Positions 1 through 5,930 of a stretch of DNA of 6,719 nt are shown here, in pieces. The notes under the pieces are model-generated. The model made no database searches, was not told the DNA's origin, and saw nothing but the letters and a program-made list of their open reading frames with translations. Positions within the stretch are counted from its first letter, which is position 1, and every line of letters begins with the position of its first letter. A program made the position numbers and the translations under genes. The stretch comes from WYEN01 sp049976205. Its GTDB lineage: Archaea; Thermoproteota; Thermoprotei_A; Sulfolobales; AG1. The stretch is from positions 1 through 6,719 of the forward strand of contig JBMFIR010000055.1 in NCBI GenBank assembly GCA_049976205.1. Reading direction: 5' to 3'.

Positions 1-144
1 TGACTTTATAATATCTATCAATAGGATCATACCTAAATATTTCCGGACCCTAAATAAAGAACTAAGATACCTGCACTAATATGTGTTCGTGAACTAGATC
101 ATGGTAATAATTTATTATCTTCAGAAATTAAATAACCTTTGGAT
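1..144. other. AT-rich left edge without an identified gene
   Basis: No recognisable gene is seen here. A plus-strand frame is open from position 2 to a TAA at 77-79 (about 25 codons, no start inside the window). It could be the tail of a gene entering from the left, but the predicted peptide matches nothing I recognise and is too short to call. The right part holds AT-rich candidate promoter boxes for the tRNA gene. Confidence 0.4.
111..118 (+). promoter_or_regulatory. Candidate TATA box of the tRNA-Thr gene
   Basis: The AT-only stretch TTTATTAT lies about 27-34 bases before the first base of the mature tRNA, which is the spacing expected of an archaeal TATA box for a transcript starting just upstream of the tRNA. 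A second AT-rich block at 125-135 is too close to the gene to be the main box. This rests on position and composition only. Confidence 0.35.
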
Positions 145-232
<88 letters not shown>

Positions 233-248
233 CTTACTAGACCATATT

Positions 249-485
249 ATGAAGAGATACACGTACATTATTGCAATATTAATAATTATAGCGGTCATAG
301 CAGGCACGATGTTAATAACGTTTCCATTATTTCCATTCTGCAGATCTGTGTCTAACAGTGGTTATAATAAGAACCTTTATGAGGGGATTTTTGACCTGAA
401 TGACATATTCTCTCCGAGAATGTATTTAACGGCTAAAGCGTCTAAGATCATAAGTATTGAGCAAATTAAGAATATCAACTCTTAA
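249..485 (+). CDS. Small putative membrane-anchored protein, unknown
   Basis: This 78-codon ATG frame ends in TAA. I do not recognise a family. Residues about 5-30 are strongly hydrophobic (rich in Ile, Ala, Leu and Val) after a basic MKR start, which looks like a signal anchor or single membrane helix. The remainder is a short polar tail with one Cys at residue 31. It begins 31 bases after tRNA-Thr and stops 60 bases before the first usable start of thi4. No Shine-Dalgarno site is visible. A hydrophobic opening of this kind in an AT-rich genome can arise by chance, so the gene may be real, a remnant, or spurious. Confidence 0.35.
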   Translation: MKRYTYIIAILIIIAVIAGTMLITFPLFPFCRSVSNSGYNKNLYEGIFDLNDIFSPRMYLTAKASKIISIEQIKNINS

Positions 486-545
486 AGTTCTCCTAAAATA
501 TTCAAATATGGTATCATTAGGGAGCTTGAAGAATTAATATCTAAA

Positions 546-1293
546 TTGGTGATAGGCGAATCTTTAAAAGAATTGCTAGATTTGGTTAAAAGTGATGTTA
601 TTATTGCTGGGGCGGGGCCAGCGGGTTTAACCGCAGCTAAGTACTTGGGGGATAAGGGACTTAGGGTCGTGGTTTTGGAGAGAAGACTTAGCTATGGTGG
701 TGGTATCGGTAGTGGTGGCAATCTCTTTCATAAAATAGTTGTGGATTCTAAGGCGCTAAATATTCTTAGAGATTTCAAAGTAAGATTCAAGGAGTCAGAG
801 ATAAAGGAGTATTATGTTGTAGATGCAGCTGAATTAATGAGTAAATTAGCTTCAGGAGCTCTTGACTCAGGTGCGAAAATACTGTTAGGTGTTGAAGTAG
901 AGGATCTTATTGTGAGAGAAGATCCGTTTAGAGTGTCAGGTGTTATGTTTAAATGGAGCGCTATTAGTATAGCTGGGTTGCACATAGATCCATTATTTAT
1001 GACTGCTAGAGCTGTTGTAGATGCTACGGGACATGACGCTGAACTCCTAAATATTTTAGCAAAAAAGAATTAAGGAATTAGGACTCAACTTAAAGGGAGA
1101 AAAATCAGCATATTCTGAGAAAGCTGAGAAAGAAGTTGTTGAGTATACTGGAAGAGTTCTTCCAGGCCTATATGTGGCGGGAATGTCAGTGGCAGCCTTA
1201 CATGGGCTCTATAGAATGGGACCTATTTTCACAGGTATGTTATTATCAGGTAAGAAGGTTGCTGAGTTAATAGCTAAGGATCTTGGGGTCTAG
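546..1293 (+). pseudogene. thi4: Thi4-type thiazole synthase, split by a +1 frameshift
   Basis: Archaeal Thi4 makes the adenylated thiazole moiety of thiamine from NAD, glycine and sulfide. The first frame (546-1073, TTG start) shows the dinucleotide-binding GAGPAG at residues 22-27, E45-R46 after the second strand, a GGG loop at 51-53, the GLHIDPL stretch with His146, and DATGHDAE at 159-166. It hits TAA at 1071-1073. The C-terminal part continues in the next frame, from about 1066 to TAG at 1291-1293, with the family signatures PGLYVAGM and RMGPIFTGMLLSGKK. Removing one A from the A6 run at 1061-1066 joins the halves into a smooth 248-residue protein, close to the usual length. His146 aligns with the sulfur-donating Cys of yeast THI4, which marks the catalytic, sulfide-using archaeal type. 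Homology-like sequence (LEELISKLVIGESL) extends upstream of the TTG, so the true start may lie earlier. It forms an operon with thiDN. Confidence 0.85.
1061..1066 (+). other. A6 run, site of the thi4 frameshift
   Basis: The two halves of thi4 are read in different frames that meet at this homopolymer. With five A instead of six, the reading is continuous (AKRIKELGLNLKGEKSAYSE) and matches the family. Possible causes are a true one-base insertion, a sequencing or assembly length error, or a slippage site where polymerase or ribosome restores the frame in some products. Confidence 0.8.
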
Positions 1294-1296
1294 ATT

Positions 1297-1494
1297 TTGA
1301 AAACACATAGATCTCCTGTAGCTATGAGTATAAATGGATCTGGTTCAAGTAGCAGGTTAAATATTGAAACAGATCTTAGGACTTTCGATGCTCTTGGGAT
1401 ATACGGTGTTTCTATAATCACTAGTATCATTATCGAAGAAAGTGACTCTGTAGTTAAAGTATATGATCTTCCTAGCGAACTTATTTATCACTAG
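1297..1494 (+). pseudogene. thiD: thiDN, N-terminal ThiD fragment ending at in-frame TAG
   Basis: This is the first 65 codons of a ThiD (hydroxymethylpyrimidine/HMP-phosphate kinase) domain. It starts at TTG, 3 bases after the thi4 stop. The order PVAMSINGSG, then TDLRTFDALGIYGVSIITSI, then the PSELIYH region follows ThiD closely. The hallmark substrate-binding loop, normally GSDSxGGAGIQADLKT, reads GSGSSSRLNIETDLRT here: the Asp and the Gly-rich turn are gone. The frame stops at TAG 1492-1494, exactly where ThiD normally has the Gln of a QI(D/E)AV motif. The same frame continues without any shift into 1495-2655. A single C-to-T change (CAG to TAG) would explain the stop. Kinase activity is unlikely. 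Confidence 0.8.
1492..1494 (+). other. In-frame amber codon inside thiDN
   Basis: TAG interrupts one continuous reading frame running from 1297 to 2655. Coding homology is uninterrupted on both sides (LIYH before, IKNVCESIGIDSAKIGVL after). TAG is also the natural stop of thi4 and nep1 in this window, so general reassignment of TAG to an amino acid is unlikely. Confidence 0.85.
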
Positions 1495-1545
1495 ATTAAA
1501 AATGTTTGTGAGAGTATAGGAATTGATTCTGCGAAGATTGGTGTA

Positions 1546-2655
1546 TTGATTAACTCTGAAATGATTAGTAGTGTTGCTAAAGCTCTTGAGGAGTGCAATA
1601 TCAAATCTGTCGCGGATCCCATTATTGTATCAAAGAACGGCGCTAAATTACTTAAAGATAATGCTTTAGAAACTCTGGTTAAGAGATTGCTTCCAAAAAC
1701 TTTTATCACAGTACTAAATGTTGAGAAGGCTAGTGTTTTATCGGGACTTAAGGTTGAGAATTTAGAAGATGCTAAATTAATTGCTAGACTTATTCATGAG
1801 AGATATGGTATACCGGCTGTAATGATTAGAGGAAAAGAATTAAGAGAATCTAAAACCACGGTTGATGTATTGTACTATGATAATAATTATTATTTTTTTG
1901 AGTCTGAGAGTAGTCCGAGAGAATGTTATTATGAGGTTAACAGCTCTTTTTCAGCTGCCTTGGCAGCTTATCTTGCTAAAGGCTTCGCTGTTATAGACGC
2001 GATTAATGAAGCAAAGAAATTTATGAGTATATTATTGAGATATGGTATTGATATTAATGATGATCGTTGCTTTATAAATCCCGCTGTCTATATTGAGATT
2101 CCAGCAGCTAAGTATGAAGCTATTGAGAATGTTAGAAAAGCTGTTGAAATACTTTTAGAAAATCAAAATTTAGTCCTACCTTATACCCCCGAGGTGGGTA
2201 TAAATGTTGCAGAGGCTATTAAGCCTATGTATGTATTTAGTATTAATGATGTCGCAGGGGTCGAAGGAAGAATCGTTAAAGCGGGGAATCGTTTAATTAA
2301 AGTAGGAGAAATAAAAATGGGTGGTTCAAGTCATCTAGCCAGACTTTTAATAGCGTTGATCAGAAGAGGATATAGTTTACGGGGAGCTATTAACGTAAGA
2401 TTTGATAAATCCTTAGTTGAGAAAGCTGTTAGAAAAGGTTATAAGGTAGTGTTTATAGATAGGAGAAAAGAGCCAGAAGAGATAAAAGACGCGCCTACTG
2501 GAACCATGGAGTGGATCGCTTCTCAAATATCTGGCGAGATACCAGATCTCATATATGATATAGGCGATATAGGAAAAGAACCAATGATCAGAATCCTTGG
2601 AGACAACTCCATTAGAGCTGTGGAAAAACTTATACGTATATTAAGTGATCAATGA
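1546..2655 (+). CDS. thiN: Degenerate ThiD C-terminal part fused to intact ThiN (thiamine-phosphate synthase)
   Basis: This is the distal part of the thiDN fusion. The frame is open from 1495; TTG 1546 or ATG 1561 could serve as a restart. Residues 1 to about 180 are the rest of the ThiD fold (DPIIVSKNGAKLL near 27-39, SFSAALAAYLAKG near 134-146). The catalytic GTGC anion hole reads EVNS at about 130-133, so the essential Cys is Ser, and the usual TPN motif reads VLN. Residues about 185-369 are ThiN, which condenses HMP-PP with the thiazole phosphate to make thiamine phosphate in many archaea. Its signatures are present: PEVGINVAEAI, DVAGVEGRIV, MGGSSHLAR with His263, GAINVRF, FIDRRKEPEE and GDIGKEPMIRILG. 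With the N-terminal piece, the whole is about 452 codons, normal for ThiDN. ThiN therefore appears conserved while the kinase has decayed. A translational restart or readthrough would be needed to express it. Confidence 0.85.
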   Translation: MINSEMISSVAKALEECNIKSVADPIIVSKNGAKLLKDNALETLVKRLLPKTFITVLNVEKASVLSGLKVENLEDAKLIARLIHERYGIPAVMIRGKELRESKTTVDVLYYDNNYYFFESESSPRECYYEVNSSFSAALAAYLAKGFAVIDAINEAKKFMSILLRYGIDINDDRCFINPAVYIEIPAAKYEAIENVRKAVEILLENQNLVLPYTPEVGINVAEAIKPMYVFSINDVAGVEGRIVKAGNRLIKVGEIKMGGSSHLARLLIALIRRGYSLRGAINVRFDKSLVEKAVRKGYKVVFIDRRKEPEEIKDAPTGTMEWIASQISGEIPDLIYDIGDIGKEPMIRILGDNSIRAVEKLIRILSDQ

Positions 2656-2767
2656 CCAAGTAATAAATGATCTTTCTCTGAAACTTCTACCTGATGTTTC
2701 GTCTCTATCTTATTCTTTTGCGAGAGAGCATAATACGCAGATAGATACTCTTTATCGACTTATCTAA
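2645..2767 (+). CDS. Tiny ORF overlapping the end of thiDN, unknown
   Basis: A 40-codon frame starts at GTG 2645, overlaps the thiDN stop region by 11 bases, and ends in TAA at 2765-2767. The peptide (with stretches such as SYSFAREHNTQIDTLYRLI) matches no family I know. The tight overlap is operon-like, and it could be the remnant of a third operon gene, but chance is also plausible at this length. Confidence 0.2.
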   Translation: MINDQVINDLSLKLLPDVSSLSYSFAREHNTQIDTLYRLI

Positions 2768-2773
2768 GTAATA

Positions 2774-2778
2774 TTTTT
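2774..2778 (+). terminator. Candidate T-run terminator of the thiamine operon
   Basis: Five T in a row within an AT-rich stretch lie about 120 bases after the thiDN stop. Archaeal transcription often ends at such U tracts without a strong hairpin. Only the run itself supports the call. Confidence 0.25.
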
Positions 2779-2790
2779 CAAGTCTTAAAA

Positions 2791-2855
2791 ATTAGAGATT
2801 GTTCATCAAATATTGTCTCGCAAGTCTACGCATCAGCTATCTCTAATACGAGACA
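2791..2855. repeat. Two interleaved inverted repeats in the intergenic gap
   Basis: ATTAGAGAT (2791-2799) is the exact reverse complement of ATCTCTAAT (2839-2847). TGTCTCG (2814-2820) is the exact reverse complement of CGAGACA (2849-2855). The pairs interleave, and only one base separates the two 3' arms, so both stems probably cannot form at once by simple pseudoknot geometry. They could be alternative hairpins. The element lies between the 3' ends of thiDN and the minus-strand aldolase gene. Its role is unknown. Confidence 0.5.
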
Positions 2856-2908
2856 TATACCCAAGATCATTATTTCTGCTTAAGAGCTTTATTGAATCGA
2901 TTAATTCT

Positions 2909-3670
2909 TCATATAAATTCTCTTAAAGCATCTATAAATAGTTTTGCACCGTGTATCAAGATTCTGTAGTCGCTTGTTAGAGACACGAAGTTAAAGCCCA
3001 TAGCCAGTTTCTCTTTTGCGTCATCTATTGATTGAGCCATTATACCAACTAATTTTTCTCTTCTCTTAGCTGTCTCCAGTATCTTCTTAATTGCATTTAT
3101 GTAGATTGGGTTATTAAATTCTCTAAATACACCTAGTGTAGCAGATAAATCATTTGGTCCTATGAACACACCTGTTAATCCATTTACATCTAGTATACTA
3201 TCTAGATTATCTAGTGCCTCTCTAGTCTCTATCTGAGTAATTAGTATTGCTTTAGTATTCCACTCTCTGTAGTATTTAACGATATCATCAAAACCATATC
3301 TAACACATCTCCTAGGACCTACTCCTCGTATTCCCTCAGGAGGATATTTCACGTAGCTTAGTGCTTTCTTAACGTCCTCAGCGTCTCTTATTAATGGCAC
3401 GATCACTCCCTCAACGCCTAGGTCAAGAACATACTTAATGTAAACAGGATCATTCCATGGAACCCGTGCTAGTGGAGTTATGTCGCTTCCTCTCATAGCC
3501 ATAAGCATGATCTCGAGATCCTTAATTGTTAATGGTGCGTGCTCAAGATCAAATACGAACCAGTCGAATTCTAGATTAGATAAGATCTCGATGATCTCTG
3601 GGTGTGGAATAGTTATCCAGAGACCAATACTCGGTTTCTTCTCAGAGATCTTCTTATGCAATCTACTCAT
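2909..3670 (-). CDS. HpcH/HpaI-family class II aldolase
   Basis: This 253-residue protein is of normal family length. HpcH/HpaI aldolases are metal-dependent cytosolic enzymes that cleave or form 4-hydroxy-2-oxo acids to give pyruvate plus an aldehyde; E. coli HpaI acts on 2,4-dihydroxyhept-2-ene-1,7-dioate. Visible active-site residues align with HpaI at an offset of one: His44 in FDLEHAP, Arg69 in ARVPWNDP, the metal ligand Glu148 in QIET, and Asp174 in GPNDLS. The conserved phosphate/carboxylate loop YPPEGIRGVGPRR lies at 109-121. The fold is a TIM barrel. All catalytic residues are present, so it should be active. Substrate cannot be told from the sequence; 2-keto-3-deoxy sugar acids are a common choice in the family. 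It is transcribed divergently from the radical SAM gene over a 58-base gap and has no operon partner here. Confidence 0.9.
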   Translation of the reverse strand: MSRLHKKISEKKPSIGLWITIPHPEIIEILSNLEFDWFVFDLEHAPLTIKDLEIMLMAMRGSDITPLARVPWNDPVYIKYVLDLGVEGVIVPLIRDAEDVKKALSYVKYPPEGIRGVGPRRCVRYGFDDIVKYYREWNTKAILITQIETREALDNLDSILDVNGLTGVFIGPNDLSATLGVFREFNNPIYINAIKKILETAKRREKLVGIMAQSIDDAKEKLAMGFNFVSLTSDYRILIHGAKLFIDALREFI

Positions 3671-3701
3671 AAGAGCAACCCTTGCTGAAATTATATTGCT
3701 C

Positions 3702-3713
3702 GATATTTAAATT
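3702..3713. promoter_or_regulatory. Shared TATA-like element of a divergent promoter
   Basis: GATATTTAAATT in the 58-base gap between two divergent genes contains the self-complementary core ATTTAAAT. It is centred about 22-25 bases before the ATG of the radical SAM gene (3729), which fits a leaderless or near-leaderless transcript. It is about 37 bases before the aldolase ATG, which would give a leader of roughly ten bases. A second candidate for the aldolase alone is the AT-rich block at 3690-3697. Confidence 0.45.
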
Positions 3714-3728
3714 AGTTATTAGAGGGTT

Positions 3729-4877
3729 ATGGGTAAATGCTTAATATGTGGTAGTGAGTATCTTGTTTCTAAAAGCCTAGGAGTATGTGGATCCTGCCTA
3801 AGAAAATATCCTGATAAAGCTCTTGAAATAGTTAGAGAACTAAGATCCAGCTGGAGAAAATCCGTTGGTTTACCGGAGAAGCCTCCTAGAGAAGAGAAGG
3901 GATTAGCATGTAACTTATGTGTGAATCAATGCAGGATCCCTGAGGGCTCCAGAGGATTCTGTGGTGTGTGGATAAATAAAGGATCCGTCTTAACACCTCT
4001 GGCGGGACATGGGAGAATGGTGCTGTATGCATACCTAGATCCTATACCCACAAATTGTGTAGCCGCGCATATATGCCCTGCCTCAACTGGTGCTGGGTAC
4101 CCGAGATACGCGTATTCTCCAGCGACTGAGTATGGGTACTATAATCTCGCTGTTTTCATGGCTGGTTGTCCACTGGATTGTGTTTTTTGTCAGAATTGGG
4201 AGCATAAGACAGCTATTGCTCATGGGAGAATAGATACCTCAATTGTAAAAATATTCTCTGTGGAGGATCTTGTTGAGAGAGCCATGGATCCTAGGATACC
4301 TTGTGTGTGCTACTTCGGTGGAGACCCTACGCCGCATGCTCCAATGCTTATACAAGCATCTAGAGAGATAATTAAGAGAGCTCAAGAGAAGAAACTTATC
4401 AAAAGAATTTGCTGGGAGACTAATGGTTTAGAGAACCCGTATATAATGAGAGAAATGGCTAGACTAAGCCTAGTTTCAGGTGGGATAGTGAAGATTGATT
4501 GGAAGGCTTGGACACATAGTATCTACGAGGCATTAACAGGTGTAGATGGTGAGAAGGCTCTGGCGAGACTTAAGGAGAACACCAGGATAGTGAGTGAGTT
4601 AGCGAGACAGCGCCCAGAGATACCTCTCTTAGTAGTCAGTATACTTCTGGTGCCGGGTTACGTGGATCCTGAGGAGGTTAGGGGGATAACGAGCTACCTA
4701 GCTACTCTAGACCCCGAGATCCCGGTTGTGTTACTTGCTTTTCACCCAGATCACTTAATGAGAGATCTTCCACCAACAAGTCGTAGACACATGGCTGAGG
4801 CTATTAGAGCTGCCAAGGAGTCAGGTATGAGGAATATCTACGTAGGAAATGAGTGGTTGCTTGGACCATACTATTGA
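3729..4877 (+). CDS. Radical SAM enzyme, COG1180/AmmeMemoRadiSam-like, with N-terminal Cys clusters
   Basis: This 382-residue protein has the radical SAM 4Fe-4S motif CPLDCVFC (C147, C151, C154), followed by NW as in the PflA-like COG1180 group, and FGGDPTPH at 196-203 for SAM binding. Before the barrel, residues 61-78 carry CNLCVNQC...RGFC (C61, C64, C68, C78), the signature of the archaeal and AmmeMemoRadiSam radical SAM proteins. An additional N-terminal pair CLIC/CGSC (C4, C7, C20, C23) looks like a zinc ribbon. C110 and C116 lie in a further conserved PTNCVAAHICPA stretch. These clusters may hold zinc or extra iron-sulfur centres. The protein resembles glycyl-radical activases, but this subfamily's substrate is not settled. 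Neither Memo nor AMMECR1 partners are in the window. The ATG is preceded by AGAGGG only 2 bases away, and the TATA spacing suggests leaderless initiation. Its last 7 bases overlap the nep1 end. Confidence 0.88.
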   Translation: MGKCLICGSEYLVSKSLGVCGSCLRKYPDKALEIVRELRSSWRKSVGLPEKPPREEKGLACNLCVNQCRIPEGSRGFCGVWINKGSVLTPLAGHGRMVLYAYLDPIPTNCVAAHICPASTGAGYPRYAYSPATEYGYYNLAVFMAGCPLDCVFCQNWEHKTAIAHGRIDTSIVKIFSVEDLVERAMDPRIPCVCYFGGDPTPHAPMLIQASREIIKRAQEKKLIKRICWETNGLENPYIMREMARLSLVSGGIVKIDWKAWTHSIYEALTGVDGEKALARLKENTRIVSELARQRPEIPLLVVSILLVPGYVDPEEVRGITSYLATLDPEIPVVLLAFHPDHLMRDLPPTSRRHMAEAIRAAKESGMRNIYVGNEWLLGPYY

Positions 4878-5554
4878 CTAAATAGTACATCCTCTATAGA
4901 AGAGAAGATTCTGCAGACAACAGCCCATGTATCAAGTACTTCATCAGCTATAGAGATCTTTGGGTAGGGGAGACTAAGTATTTTCTCAGAGAAGTCCCCC
5001 CGCTGAAATCCCCCAACAATTAAACCAATGCTCTCCTTAGAAACTATTTCCCTAGCCAATTCCCTGGGAGATACCCTAGAACCTTTCTCATGAAGAATGT
5101 ACACAGAATCAAATCTCTCCTCCTCAAGAAATTGATAAAGATCTTTTTTAACAACCCATATAAGAGGATTATCTGTATTCGGTGGAGCAGAACCTGACAC
5201 AAATACTTGCTCCATCAAGCCAATGAACCTATTATAATTCTTGGTTAATCTAATATCTTCTCTGAAAAACACTAAACCATGTCTCGTGTCAAGAACAACT
5301 CTAACAAATCCTCTTCTCCACAGAAGAGAGGAGGTCGCTACTAGAAGAGTTGTGTGAATAATATCTGGTCTACCTCTCTTATGCCAGTCTCGCAATTTTT
5401 TCATAGATCTGTAGTGATAAGATATGTCAAGAATAGTTTCCTCAGGTCTCTTACCTCTTCTCCTAGCCCAACTAACAACATCTCTACCACTAGCTAATTC
5501 ACTAGGAACAAGCTCAATAGCCGCCTCGGCAATTACTAAAGTGATTTTCCTCAT
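4871..5554 (-). CDS. nep1: Nep1 (Emg1) rRNA pseudouridine N1-methyltransferase
   Basis: Nep1 is a SPOUT-class enzyme that uses SAM to methylate N1 of a pseudouridine in the small-subunit rRNA (Psi914 in Methanocaldococcus 16S) and assists ribosome assembly. The 227-residue product shows the family order: TLVIAEAAIELVP at the N-terminus, RRGKRPEETILDISYH, KRGRPDIIH, the central NYNRFIGLMEQVF, the SAM-binding loop GGFQRGDFS, and C-terminal SIADEVLDTWAVVCRIFSSIE. The frame is open 12 codons further upstream to 5590, but I choose ATG 5554 because GGGAGGG (5558-5564 on the minus strand) is a strong Shine-Dalgarno site just before it, and because MRKITLVIAEA fits the known family start. The end overlaps the convergent radical SAM gene by 7 bases. 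No residue appears to be missing, so the protein should be functional. Confidence 0.93.
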   Translation of the reverse strand: MRKITLVIAEAAIELVPSELASGRDVVSWARRRGKRPEETILDISYHYRSMKKLRDWHKRGRPDIIHTTLLVATSSLLWRRGFVRVVLDTRHGLVFFREDIRLTKNYNRFIGLMEQVFVSGSAPPNTDNPLIWVVKKDLYQFLEEERFDSVYILHEKGSRVSPRELAREIVSKESIGLIVGGFQRGDFSEKILSLPYPKISIADEVLDTWAVVCRIFSSIEDVLFSQ

Positions 5555-5557
5555 GAT

Positions 5558-5564
5558 CCCTCCC
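5558..5564 (-). promoter_or_regulatory. Shine-Dalgarno site fixing the nep1 start
   Basis: Read on the minus strand this is GGGAGGG, three bases before the ATG at 5554. It is the clearest ribosome binding site in the window and argues against the longer frame beginning at 5590. Unlike the leaderless-looking genes nearby, nep1 would therefore have a leader. Confidence 0.65.
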
Positions 5565-5581
5565 GTCACATTAAGTATTGA

Positions 5582-5930
5582 GAGAAGCATATAGAGATAT
5601 TCTTAAGTAAATTGAGAGAGTTGGAGGGCTCTCTTGATGATTTCAGATCTAGAGTCGATGATACTGATCTTTATGATTCTATGAAGGAGAGATTGGAAGA
5701 AAATAAGATCTACGACACAAGCGTAGTTATTGAAATCGTGAAAAAGTAGATCTGAGATAAGATTACCTTAGGTGTCGAAAATATCAGTCCTAGAATACTC
5801 TACAGCAACAACTTTAGCAAGAAATACTTTTTATCTAGGTACTAAGCCTAAGATCGGTATATATGTGAGGCTAAGGAGTTGTCAGAGGATCAAGGGAGAC
5901 TCTGGAGGATCAACTTCTTCAGATCCGTGA
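5582..5930 (+). pseudogene. VapC-like PIN-domain toxin remnant, frameshifted
   Basis: No intact gene occupies this stretch, but fragments of a PIN toxin can be read. A frame open from 5582 to TAG 5747-5749 ends in KIYDTSVVIEIVKK, the typical first strand of VapC with its catalytic Asp. Just downstream a second frame (about 5756-5790) reads DKITLGVENIS. The frame at 5772-5927 then gives ISVLEYSTATTLARN, resembling the mid-VapC ISVLEYPRA segment with its acidic residue, and reaches TGA at 5928-5930. At least two frame changes and one stop are needed to link them. The part before KIYDTS may be the tail of a lost VapB. The region sits next to an intact vapBC pair, so it is probably an older decayed module. 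Confidence 0.5.

Noticed and set aside
1114..1130. CTGAGA-like repeats resembling part of a TPP riboswitch
   Set aside because: They lie inside the Thi4 C-terminal coding region (SEKAEKE) and no further riboswitch elements surround them.
1491..1709. Minus-strand open frame of 72 codons
   Set aside because: It is antisense to well-supported ThiD coding sequence and has no recognisable motif; treated as a shadow.
2665..2705. C/D box sRNA-like signals (ATGATC, CTGA, TGATG)
   Set aside because: The boxes deviate from the RUGAUGA consensus, the spacing is wrong and no terminal D box is found.
3480..3710. Plus-strand open frame of 76 codons
   Set aside because: It lies opposite the conserved N-terminal half of the HpcH/HpaI aldolase and shows no family features.
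5555..5590. Longer N-terminus for Nep1 starting at 5590
   Set aside because: The extra 12 residues do not fit the family start, and a strong Shine-Dalgarno site directly precedes the ATG at 5554.
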